A DNA stretch of 64,000 nt from an uncultured Archangium sp. (GTDB taxonomy: Bacteria; Myxococcota; Myxococcia; Myxococcales; Myxococcaceae). Below, one piece after another: positions 27,341 to 34,654 of the stretch. The notes beneath the pieces were generated by a model. That model ran no database searches. It saw nothing but the letters and a program-made list of their open reading frames with translations, and was not told the origin of the DNA. The stretch spans positions 62,001 to 126,000 of the forward strand of contig CAIVGN010000189.1 of NCBI GenBank assembly GCA_903905455.1, in the 5' to 3' direction. Position numbers and translations under genes: made by a program. How positions within the stretch are numbered: the stretch's first letter is position 1; the number at the start of each line of letters is the position of its first letter.

Positions 27341-28120
27341 ATGGCCAAGAAGCACAAACATGAAGAGCACGAAAACCATGAACGGTGGGTGATCTCCTAC
27401 GCCGACCTCATGACGCTGCTCTTTGCGCTCTTCGTGGTCATGTACGCCTCGAGCCGCGTGGACACCCAAAAGCTCGCCCAGACCAGCGAGTCGATGAAGT
27501 GGGCCTTGCACATGAAGGGCGAGGGCGGCGTCACCAAGCTGACCGTCTTCCGTGGGACCCCCAGCGAGGGTGGCTGTGTCACCAACCTCGGCACCCAACC
27601 GGTGACCAGTTCCCAGCAGCGAAAGCTGGTCGAAGACTCGCGCCGACGTCTCGAGCGGGCCCTCCGGCCCTTCCTGATGCGCCAGGACAAGAACCCCACG
27701 GTCTCGGTGGAGATCGAGAACGGCAAGCTGCGCCTCCGCCTCTCGGCCCACCGCTTCTTCGACCCTGCGTCCGCGTCGCTCCGTCCCGAAGCCCTCGCCG
27801 TGCTCGACGCCATCGCCTCCGAGCTCACCCCGGGGGAGCAGCTCATTCGTGTCGAGGGCCACACCGACGACGAGGCCATCACCTCGCAGCGGTTCCGGAC
27901 CAACTGGGATCTCTCGGCCGCCCGCGCCTCGACTGTGGTGTCCTACCTGGAGCAGGCCCACGGCATCAAACCCGAGCGCCTCATCGTGGCCGGGCTGGGG
28001 TCGAGCCACCCATTGGTGTCAAACGACACCCCGGATAACCGGGAACTGAACCGCAGGATCGAGATTGTCCTGGAGGTTCCTCCGCAGGATCCGCGCAGTT
28101 ACCTGACGCCACCTCCCTGA
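27341..28120 (+). CDS. motB: Flagellar stator protein MotB
   Basis: 259 residues. A basic His/Lys-rich N-terminus is followed by one membrane segment WVISYADLMTLLFALFVVMY containing Asp22, the proton-carrying residue. The periplasmic part ends with an OmpA-like peptidoglycan-binding domain: IRVEGHTDDEAI, NWDLSAARASTVVSYL and NRRIEIVLEV. It anchors the MotA/B stator to the cell wall. It is separated from motA by a 600-base stretch occupied on the other strand. Confidence 0.94.
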   Translation: MAKKHKHEEHENHERWVISYADLMTLLFALFVVMYASSRVDTQKLAQTSESMKWALHMKGEGGVTKLTVFRGTPSEGGCVTNLGTQPVTSSQQRKLVEDSRRRLERALRPFLMRQDKNPTVSVEIENGKLRLRLSAHRFFDPASASLRPEALAVLDAIASELTPGEQLIRVEGHTDDEAITSQRFRTNWDLSAARASTVVSYLEQAHGIKPERLIVAGLGSSHPLVSNDTPDNRELNRRIEIVLEVPPQDPRSYLTPPP

Positions 28121-28128
28121 CGCGTCAC

Positions 28129-28144
28129 GGGCACATGCGTTGCT
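28129..28144 (+). promoter_or_regulatory. Possible sigma-54 promoter before fliL
   Basis: GGGCACA-TGCG-TTGCT matches the -24/-12 consensus TGGCACG-N4-TTGCW except at the first base and at the seventh base, with the GG (28130-28131) and GC (28142-28143) correctly spaced. Transcription would start near 28155, only about 5 bases before the fliL ATG, so the message would be nearly leaderless. That oddity lowers confidence. Confidence 0.45.
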
Positions 28145-28159
28145 CAGTGGGTCGTCATC

Positions 28160-28804
28160 ATGAGCGACCCAAAGAAAGACGCTCCGGCTGCCACGCCGCC
28201 GCCGCCCCCCAAGAACAGCAAGCTGATGCCCGTCCTGGTGGGGGTCAACAGCCTCCTCCTGGTGGGCGTATTGGGCTTCATGGGCTACTCCATGATGCAC
28301 AAGCCGGCCGTGGCTGCGCCCGAGGGTGAAGACGCCGCGGCCGAAGAGGCGAAGGCCGAAGGCGAAAAGGCCGAGCCCAAGAAGCCCGAAAAGAAGGCCG
28401 AGGGCGAGAAGAAGGCCGAGAAGCACGGCGAAGGAAAGAATGAGGGTGAGGGCGAGAAGAAGGAAGGCGAAGGCAAGTCCAGCGAGCCCATGGCCGGCGG
28501 TCCCGGGCCGATGGTGCGCCTGGCCGACTTCGTCATCCACCTCCGCAACCCCGAGCTCGATCGCTACGCGCGCATGTCCTTCGACGTCGAGGTGATCGCC
28601 GACAGCGACAAGGAACGGCTCAACGCCAACATCCCTCGCGTGCGCGATGCCTTCATCAGCTACCTCTCGGATCGCACGCTCGAAGAGCTGCGCGGCAGCG
28701 AGGGCCTGGGTCGCACCAAGGACGCCCTCCAGCAGCGGCTGCGCGAGCTGGTCCCCGAGGCCCGCATCCGCGCCCTCTACATCTCCGACTTCGTCGTTCA
28801 GTAA
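28160..28804 (+). CDS. fliL: Flagellar basal-body-associated protein FliL
   Basis: 214 residues. One membrane segment near 22-42 (LMPVLVGVNSLLLVGVLGFM) is followed by a long Glu/Lys/Ala-rich stretch (about 50-112), then the FliL domain with VRLADFVIHLRNPELDRYAR, MSFDVEVI and RIRALYISDFVVQ. FliL surrounds the stator and supports it under load. The charged spacer is longer than in enterobacterial FliL. It heads the fliL-flhB block, and a possible sigma-54 site lies just upstream. Confidence 0.93.
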   Translation: MSDPKKDAPAATPPPPPKNSKLMPVLVGVNSLLLVGVLGFMGYSMMHKPAVAAPEGEDAAAEEAKAEGEKAEPKKPEKKAEGEKKAEKHGEGKNEGEGEKKEGEGKSSEPMAGGPGPMVRLADFVIHLRNPELDRYARMSFDVEVIADSDKERLNANIPRVRDAFISYLSDRTLEELRGSEGLGRTKDALQQRLRELVPEARIRALYISDFVVQ

Positions 28805-28828
28805 CGCCGGACGCAAGGGGCTTCCCAC

Positions 28829-29860
28829 ATGGCTGGCGTGTTGCTGAACCCAGACGAGATCAATGCGCTGATGTCGGCCATCCAGGATGGCCGCGTCACG
28901 CCGGAGCCCCCCAAGGGCCGCGGCACCGCGATCGCCTACGATCTCACCAGCCAGGACCGCGTCATTCGCGGCCAGATGCCGACGCTCGACGCGATCAACG
29001 AGCAGATCGCCTCGGCCTTCGCCATGGGCATGGCGGGCCGCACCCGGCTCTCCATTCGCGTCGCCTGCGGGCCCGCCTCGCTGCTCAAGTTCGGCGACTT
29101 CAACTCGCTGCTCTCGCCGCCGACGACGGTGTGCGTGATGTCGCTGGGGAACGCCGGCAGCCAGGCGCTGCTGGTGCTCGAGCCCGGCCTCGCCGACGCG
29201 ATGATCGCCGCCGCCCTGGGCGACAAGCGCGGCCGCGACGAGAACGCCGCCCCGGCCGAGGCGCGCCGCGAATTGACCAACGTCGAGCGCAAGGTGCTCA
29301 CCCGGCTGCTGACCGTCTTCACCGACGCCATGCAGGCCGCCTGGGCCCCGGTGCTGGCCTTCAGGCCCGAGATCAACCGCTTCGAGTCAGACCCCCGTCT
29401 GGCGGCCATCGCCCCGGTCAACGAGGCCGCGGTGCTCTGCAGCTACGAGATCGACGGCGCGCTCAAGGGGCTGATGCAGCTGGCCATGCCCTACACCGCC
29501 ATCGAGCCGGCGAAGAAGGCGCTCATGTCGCCGCCGCAGATGCACCACACCGCCGACTCGCGCTTCGCCCACCGGCTCGAAGAGGAGATCAACCAGGTCG
29601 AGGTCGAGCTGCGCGCGGTGCTCGGCAAGACCAAGGTCTCGCTGCGCAAGCTGCTCGATCTCGAGCCCGGCGACGTGCTGACCCTGGGCACCAGCGAGGG
29701 CGTCTCGCTGCCCGTCTTCGTCGAAGGCCGCGCCAAGTTCACCGGCCAGCCCAAGGTGGTGGGCGGCTCCCTGAGCCTCCAGATCGATCGCGGGCCCTGC
29801 GAAGAGATCCGCCGGCCCTTCGAGCAGGAATCCGAAGAAAAGAAACCGCAGGCTGCCTGA
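28829..29860 (+). CDS. fliM: Flagellar motor switch protein FliM
   Basis: 343 residues, normal length. The N-terminus VLLNPDEINALMSAIQDG corresponds to the LSQxEIDALL motif that binds phospho-CheY. The middle domain has FAMGMAGRTRLSIRV and LNxxxxQALLVLEPGLADAM-type features, and the C-terminal SpoA domain has TKVSLRKLLDLEPGDVLTLG. It forms the C-ring with FliG and FliN and receives the signal for change of rotation. In this window FrzZ or the FrzE receiver is the likely source of that signal. Confidence 0.94.
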   Translation: MAGVLLNPDEINALMSAIQDGRVTPEPPKGRGTAIAYDLTSQDRVIRGQMPTLDAINEQIASAFAMGMAGRTRLSIRVACGPASLLKFGDFNSLLSPPTTVCVMSLGNAGSQALLVLEPGLADAMIAAALGDKRGRDENAAPAEARRELTNVERKVLTRLLTVFTDAMQAAWAPVLAFRPEINRFESDPRLAAIAPVNEAAVLCSYEIDGALKGLMQLAMPYTAIEPAKKALMSPPQMHHTADSRFAHRLEEEINQVEVELRAVLGKTKVSLRKLLDLEPGDVLTLGTSEGVSLPVFVEGRAKFTGQPKVVGGSLSLQIDRGPCEEIRRPFEQESEEKKPQAA

Positions 29861-29869
29861 GAGGTCGTC

Positions 29870-30172
29870 ATGAGTGTCGAAGCCGCTGAACCCGCTGCCC
29901 CTGAAGTCTCGACCCGCCGGCTCGACCTGCTGCTCGACGTGCCACTCGACGTCACGGTGGAACTCGGCCGTTCGCGGATGACCATCCAGGACCTGCTGGG
30001 CCTGACGCCGGGCTCGGTGATCGAGCTCGACAAGATCGCCGGCGAGCCGCTGGACATCGTGGTCAACGACCGCCTGATCGCCCGCGGCGAGGCGGTGGTG
30101 ATCAACGACAAGTTCGGCATCCGCATCACCGACATCATCTCCAAGGCCGAGCGCATCGCTCGGCTGCGCTGA
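29870..30172 (+). CDS. fliN: Flagellar motor switch protein FliN
   Basis: 100 residues, a single SpoA domain: LLLDVPLDVTVELGRSRMTI, then LLGLTPGSVIELDKIAGEPL and VVINDKFGIRITDI, the classic FliN pattern. There is no CheC-like extension, so it is FliN rather than FliY. It completes the C-ring and helps dock FliH at the export gate. It lies 9 bases after fliM. Confidence 0.96.
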   Translation: MSVEAAEPAAPEVSTRRLDLLLDVPLDVTVELGRSRMTIQDLLGLTPGSVIELDKIAGEPLDIVVNDRLIARGEAVVINDKFGIRITDIISKAERIARLR

Positions 30173-30184
30173 AGGGGCCTGGCC

Positions 30185-30766
30185 ATGCTCGCGCTCACGC
30201 TGACTGCCTTGCTGCTGACGGCCATGCCGGTGACCGCGGAGGGCTCCGCGCCTGTTGTGCCGCCTGCCCCTCCGTCGGCCGCCGACTCCGTCATCGCCGC
30301 CGCCTTCGGGAAAGATCTCGTCACGAAGCCCGCGGAACTGAAGGCGGAATCGTCCCTTGGCCTCCAGAACCTGGTCGCCCCCACCCTGGGCATCGCGGGC
30401 CTCGCGGCGCTGGCCTTCACCCTCAAGCGGCGCAAGCAGCTGAGCGGCACCGCGATCACCATCATCGAGGCGGCCTCGCTGGGTGAGAAGCGCTCGCTGG
30501 TGATCGCCGACGTGATGGGGGAGCGCCTGGTGCTCGGGGTCAGCGAAGCGGGGGTGACGGTGCTGATGAACAAGCCCGCCCCGGAGCGCGAGCCGGCGCC
30601 CTACGTGCTACCCGCCCCGGCCCCGTCGGCGCGCCCCATGGGCTTCCTCGCCCGCCTGCGCGGCCGATCCCCGGCGCCGGCCTTCGACGCCACGCTGCAG
30701 GAGTCGATCGAAGACCAGGAACTGCGCGCCAAGCTGGCCGCCGGCCTGCGGAGCGTCGTTCCGTGA
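30185..30766 (+). CDS. fliO: Flagellar biosynthetic protein FliO
   Basis: 193 residues. It has a signal-like N-terminus (MLALTLTALLLTAMPVTAEG), a membrane segment near 60-80 (LVAPTLGIAGLAALAFTLKR), and the FliO-type strand LSGTAITIIEAASLGEKRSL followed by VIADVMGERLVLGVSEAGV. FliO helps the FliP ring assemble. It sits between fliN and fliP and overlaps fliP by 4 bp, the standard place. Confidence 0.88.
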   Translation: MLALTLTALLLTAMPVTAEGSAPVVPPAPPSAADSVIAAAFGKDLVTKPAELKAESSLGLQNLVAPTLGIAGLAALAFTLKRRKQLSGTAITIIEAASLGEKRSLVIADVMGERLVLGVSEAGVTVLMNKPAPEREPAPYVLPAPAPSARPMGFLARLRGRSPAPAFDATLQESIEDQELRAKLAAGLRSVVP

Positions 30767-31443
30767 TCCCCCTGGTGCTCGCGGCCTCAGAAGCCCCCAT
30801 GCAGATCTCCGTCGGCGGTGGTTCGTCGGCGGTGAAGCTCTTCCTGCTGATGACGGCGCTGTCCTTCGCCGCCGGGGCGCTGATCTCGATCACCAGCTTC
30901 ACCCGCATCATCATCGTGATGTCGTTTCTCCGGCAGGCCCTGGGCACGCCGTCGCTGCCTCCCAACCAGGTGGTGGTGGCTCTCTCGCTGGCGCTGACCG
31001 CCTTCGTGATGGCGCCCACCTTCCAGAAGGTGAACACCAGCGCGCTCTCGCCCTACCTCGACGACCAGATCTCCGGACAGGAGGCCTTCGATCGCGGCTC
31101 GGCGCCGGTGCTCCAGTTCCTCCTGCGGCAGACCCGGCCTGACGACCTGCGCCTGTTCTACGAGCTGTCGGGCAGCGAGCGACCCACCCGCGCCGAAGAC
31201 GTGCCGCTGCACATCGCGGTGCCGGCCTTCATGGTCTCGGAGCTGACCACCGCGTTCCGCATGGGCCTGTTCCTCTTCATCCCCCTCCTGCTGATCGACC
31301 TCCTGGTCAGCGCGGTGCTGATGGCCCTGGGCATGATGATGGTGCCCCCGACGCTGGTGTCGCTGCCGCTCAAGGTGGGGATCTTCCTGTTGGCAGACGG
31401 CTGGCACCTGCTGGTGCAGTCGCTGGTTCGGAGCTTCGGATGA
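30763..31443 (+). CDS. fliP: Flagellar export gate protein FliP
   Basis: 226 residues, GTG start. FliP forms the core of the export gate in the inner membrane. The conserved stretch ISITSFTRIIIVMSFLRQAL, the DRGSAPVLQFLLRQTRPDDL region, VPAFMVSELTTAFRMGLFLF and LGMMMVPPTLVSLPLK are all typical. It overlaps fliO and fliQ by 4 bp each. Confidence 0.96.
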   Translation: MIPLVLAASEAPMQISVGGGSSAVKLFLLMTALSFAAGALISITSFTRIIIVMSFLRQALGTPSLPPNQVVVALSLALTAFVMAPTFQKVNTSALSPYLDDQISGQEAFDRGSAPVLQFLLRQTRPDDLRLFYELSGSERPTRAEDVPLHIAVPAFMVSELTTAFRMGLFLFIPLLLIDLLVSAVLMALGMMMVPPTLVSLPLKVGIFLLADGWHLLVQSLVRSFG

Positions 31444-31700
31444 ACGGCGCAGAGGTCGGCCAGCTGTTTCGGGAAGGCATGATGATGCTCGCCGTCGTCG
31501 GGGGCCCCTTGATGGGCGGCCTGCTGATCGTCGGCATGGTCATCGGCGTGCTGCAGTCGGCGACGCAGATCCAGGAGCCCTCGGTGGGCGCGGTGCCGCG
31601 CATCGCCACGGTGGTGCTGCTGGCGACCTTCCTGGGCCCGTGGATGGTGGAGCGCCTCGCGAAGTTCCTGCAGATGTCGATGGAACGAATGGCTCACTGA
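31440..31700 (+). CDS. fliQ: Flagellar export gate protein FliQ
   Basis: 86 residues with two membrane segments, normal for FliQ. Conserved features are VVGGPLMGGLLIVGMVIGVL followed by QSATQIQEPSVGAVPRIATV. It forms the outer layer of the FliP-FliQ-FliR gate. It overlaps fliP by 4 bp. Confidence 0.95.
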   Translation: MNGAEVGQLFREGMMMLAVVGGPLMGGLLIVGMVIGVLQSATQIQEPSVGAVPRIATVVLLATFLGPWMVERLAKFLQMSMERMAH

Positions 31701-31708
31701 AGGCCGCC

Positions 31709-32452
31709 ATGGTGCCCCTGCCCCTGATCCTCGGGTTCTTCCTCGTGCTGACCCGCATCGCGGGGCTGATCGGCACGGCCCCGGTGCTCAGCTCACGCTC
31801 GGTCCCCATGCGCGTCAAGACGGCGCTGGCCTTCGCGGTGTCGCTGCTCGCCTTCTCGGCCTCGGGGCTGCCGCAGATCGCGGTGCCCGAGAACTTCGGG
31901 GGGCTCATCGGCCTGGTCTTGTCCGAGGCGGTGGTCGGCGCGGCCGCGGGGCTCTCGTCGCGGTTGGTGCTCGACGCGGCGCAGTTCGGGGGCCAGAGCG
32001 CCGGCGCGGCCATGGGCATCGGCTTCGGGCAGACCATCAACCCCAACTCCGGCGCCGACTCGTCGACCATCGGCGACATCTACGGGGCCCTGGCCCTCGC
32101 GGTGGCCCTGGGCCTGGGCATCCACACCGAGGCCCTCGCGTGGATCGTCCGCAGCCTCAAGGAGGTCCCCCCCGGCGGCACCGTGGACGTGATGACGCTG
32201 TCGTCGGCGATGATCCGCCAGGTGATCTTCGCGGTGACGCTCGCCATCCGCATTGCCTACCCGCTCTTCGCCGCCTCGCTCTTCGGCTACGCGCTGCTCG
32301 GCCTGCTGGGCAAGGCGTCACCCCAGCTCTCGTTGTCCAACCTCGGCTTCGGCGTCTCGATTCTCTGTGGCGGCGGCGCGCTCTACCTGGTGGCTCCCGA
32401 AGGCGCGCGCATCTGCGCCCAGGCGGCGCTGGTCGTCTTTTCCCGGAGCTGA
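31709..32452 (+). CDS. fliR: Flagellar export gate protein FliR
   Basis: 247 residues from the ATG at 31709, which has a gaagg stretch upstream and lies after the fliQ stop; the frame is open further upstream inside fliQ. About six membrane segments. FliR features are LVLTRIAGLIGTAPVLSSRS, VLSEAVVGAAAGLSSRLVLD and the region QFGGQSAGAAMGIGFGQTIN. It completes the export gate and is followed directly by flhB. Confidence 0.95.
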   Translation: MVPLPLILGFFLVLTRIAGLIGTAPVLSSRSVPMRVKTALAFAVSLLAFSASGLPQIAVPENFGGLIGLVLSEAVVGAAAGLSSRLVLDAAQFGGQSAGAAMGIGFGQTINPNSGADSSTIGDIYGALALAVALGLGIHTEALAWIVRSLKEVPPGGTVDVMTLSSAMIRQVIFAVTLAIRIAYPLFAASLFGYALLGLLGKASPQLSLSNLGFGVSILCGGGALYLVAPEGARICAQAALVVFSRS

Positions 32453-32455
32453 CCC

Positions 32456-33523
32456 GTGTCCGAAGATTCGGATAACGACGAACAACGCACGGAAGACCCG
32501 AGTGATCGGCGGCTGCAGGCCGCCTTCGACGAGGGAGACATCGCGCTGTCGCACGAGCTGGTCACCACCGGTGCCTTCGTGCTCGGCGTGGTGACGCTCT
32601 TCGTCTCCGCGACCATGTTCCAGGCACGGCTGACCCGGCTGGTGGCCGAGACCACTACCCTGGTGGCCACCGCGCCCTTCGGCTCGTTGCCCGCGATGCT
32701 GCTGCCCATCGCCCTGCCGGTGGCCACGGTGCTCATCGCCATGGCCGTGGGCGCCATCGTGCTCACCTTCGTGCAGACGCGCGCCAACCTCTGGGAAGAC
32801 CGCGTCATCCCCGACCTGACGCGGGTGTTCTCGCTCAACCGGCTGACCCACATCGCCTCGAAGGACTTCGCCGTCGACCTGGGCATGGGCCTGCTCAAGG
32901 TGGTGGCCGTGGGCTGGGCCAGCTGGGGCGTGCTCAAGGTCGAGCTGCTCACGGTGCACAAGCTGGCCCTCGCGGCCCCCGGCGACGCGATAAACGGGCT
33001 CTTCTCGTCGGTGTGGAAGATCGGCTACCGCGCCATCGGCCTGCTCGCGCTCTTCGCCGTGGCCAACCTCGCCCTGACCCGGTGGCGCTACACCAAGAAG
33101 CACCGCATGACGAAGGACGAGGTCAAGCGGGAGATGCGCGAGGACGAAGGCGACCCGATGATGCGCGGGGCCCGCAAGCGCAAGCACCGCGAGATGGTCA
33201 AGCGCAACGCGGTGGCCGAGACCCGCCAGGCCGACGTGCTGGTGGTCAACCCCACGCACATCGCCATCGCCATCCGCTACCGCAAGGACGAGAGCGGCGC
33301 GCCCCGGGTGCTGGCCAAGGGCAAGGGCGTGCTCGCCGAGGCCATGCGTGACGCGGCCCGCAGCAACGGCGTGCCCATCGTCCAGGACATCCCCCTGGCC
33401 CGGCTGCTGTTCAAGAAGGTGAAGGTCGGCGGCGCGGTGCCGGCCGACACCTACAAGGCCGTCGCCGCGATCCTCGCCTTCGTCTACCGGCTCACCGGCA
33501 AGGCACAGGCGATGAACCAGTGA
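32456..33523 (+). CDS. flhB: Flagellar export switch protein FlhB
   Basis: 355 residues, GTG start 3 bases after fliR. The N-terminal EQRTEDPSDRRLQAAFDEGD is typical. Four membrane segments follow, then the cytoplasmic domain with the self-cleavage site N265-P266-T267-H268 in VVNPTHIAIAIRY. FlhB cuts itself at this site and, with FliK, switches export from hook to filament proteins. It is the last gene of the flagellar region; flhA, which often follows, is not here. Confidence 0.96.
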   Translation: MSEDSDNDEQRTEDPSDRRLQAAFDEGDIALSHELVTTGAFVLGVVTLFVSATMFQARLTRLVAETTTLVATAPFGSLPAMLLPIALPVATVLIAMAVGAIVLTFVQTRANLWEDRVIPDLTRVFSLNRLTHIASKDFAVDLGMGLLKVVAVGWASWGVLKVELLTVHKLALAAPGDAINGLFSSVWKIGYRAIGLLALFAVANLALTRWRYTKKHRMTKDEVKREMREDEGDPMMRGARKRKHREMVKRNAVAETRQADVLVVNPTHIAIAIRYRKDESGAPRVLAKGKGVLAEAMRDAARSNGVPIVQDIPLARLLFKKVKVGGAVPADTYKAVAAILAFVYRLTGKAQAMNQ

Positions 33524-33535
33524 CGACCCGACGGC

Positions 33536-34219
33536 CTACTTCACCAACGTCAGCGTGTGGCCGTCTTCACCCAGCTCGGCGGCGCCGGTGATCGTCACCG
33601 GCTGGTAGCCCGGGGCGGTGATCACCACCGGGTCGCCGGCGAAGGGCTGCCGCTGCGTGAAGAACACGTTGGCCAGGGTGTTGGTGCGCAGCTGGGCGAC
33701 GATCTCCTCGCCCTGCCTGAAGGTGACCGTCACGTCCTGGAGGTAGTTGCCCTCGCCGTCGAGCACCTTGAGCCAGAAGCCTTCGGCCGGCTCCAGCTCG
33801 AGCTCCAGCACGCGGTCCTTCGCGCTGGTGGCGTTGGCCAGCGACGAAGGGTCGAAGCCGTCGGCCACGGCGGTGAGCCGGGCCCGCTCGACGGGGGCGA
33901 TGAGCTTGAGCTGGCCCCGGGGGCTGGTGAGCCCCTTGAAGAGCACCTCCGACGGGCACTCGGTGCCCACCGGGCACGACATGGGCTCGCGCGTCACCGT
34001 CACCGCGAGGCAGGTCACCGGGCCGCCGGTGCGCGCGTCGAGCAACACCACGTCGCCGGGTGCGTCGGGGCCGCACGCGCGACCCGCGACCTTCACTGCG
34101 TCTTCCTTCGCCTTGTCTTCGTCGAGGCGCGCGTCGCCGCCACCCACCGAATCACGGGTGGTGACGCAAGCGGACAGCACGCACCACGCGACGAGCCAGC
34201 CCCTCACCGGCGTCGTCAC
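33536..34219 (-). CDS. Lipoprotein with carboxypeptidase-regulatory-like fold
   Basis: 227 residues. The N-terminus WLVAWCVLSACVTT holds a lipobox (LSAC), so it is likely a lipid-anchored envelope protein. The rest is beta-rich with KVLDGEGNYLQDVTVTFRQG and DPVVITAPGYQPVTITG, typical of carboxypeptidase-regulatory-like domains. It is 3 bases after the Fe-S carrier gene and convergent with flhB. No function is recognisable. Confidence 0.65.
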   Translation of the reverse strand: MTTPVRGWLVAWCVLSACVTTRDSVGGGDARLDEDKAKEDAVKVAGRACGPDAPGDVVLLDARTGGPVTCLAVTVTREPMSCPVGTECPSEVLFKGLTSPRGQLKLIAPVERARLTAVADGFDPSSLANATSAKDRVLELELEPAEGFWLKVLDGEGNYLQDVTVTFRQGEEIVAQLRTNTLANVFFTQRQPFAGDPVVITAPGYQPVTITGAAELGEDGHTLTLVK

Positions 34220-34222
34220 AGG

Positions 34223-34612
34223 TCAGGCCGAGAACGACGAGCCACACCCGCACGACGACTTCGCGTTGGGGTTCTCGAACTTGAACCCGGCGCTGGTATC
34301 GGTCTTCACGTAGTCGACCAGCGTGCCCTTGAGGTACTGGGTCGAGAGGAGATCGGTGCAGAGCTTCACGCCGTCCTGCTCCCAGATGAGGTCGCCGGCC
34401 TTGGTGTCCTTCACCAGGTTCAGGTCGTAGCCCAGGCCGCTGCAGCCCGCGGGCACCACGCGCACGGTCAGGTAGTGGTCCTGGAGCTTCTGCTGCTCGA
34501 TGACTTCCTTGATCTGCAGCACCGCGGCGGGCGAGAGCACCATCGCCGGCGTCTCGGTGGAGGGGGAGCTGGACACGGGGGTGGGCTGAACGGCGGCGGC
34601 AGGGGTTTCCAT
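34223..34612 (-). CDS. A-type iron-sulfur cluster carrier (ErpA/IscA family)
   Basis: 129 residues. The HesB/IscA-type core VVPAGCSGLGYDL supplies the first cysteine and the C-terminal SSCGCGSSF the other two, the ligands used to hold an Fe-S cluster for delivery to target proteins. A non-conserved Pro/Ser/Thr-rich extension of about 25 residues precedes the domain. It lies between the Ser/Thr kinase and lipoprotein genes, with a 42-base gap to the kinase. Which member (ErpA, IscA or SufA) cannot be decided from this alone. Confidence 0.88.
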   Translation of the reverse strand: METPAAAVQPTPVSSSPSTETPAMVLSPAAVLQIKEVIEQQKLQDHYLTVRVVPAGCSGLGYDLNLVKDTKAGDLIWEQDGVKLCTDLLSTQYLKGTLVDYVKTDTSAGFKFENPNAKSSCGCGSSFSA

Positions 34613-34654
34613 GGCTTCTCCATATAACGACCGGCCCGGACGAGGCCAGCCGGG

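Noticed and set aside
28310-28500. Repetitive-looking purine-rich stretch, considered as a repeat array or CRISPR.
   Set aside because: It is the codon pattern of the Glu/Lys/Ala-rich spacer in FliL. Units are irregular and there are no spacers.
16144-33523. Possible non-flagellar type III secretion system instead of a flagellum.
   Set aside because: Rod, hook, hook-cap, MS-ring, C-ring and stator genes (flgB, flgC, flgE, flgD, fliF, fliG, motA, motB) are present, and no secretin or needle gene is seen.
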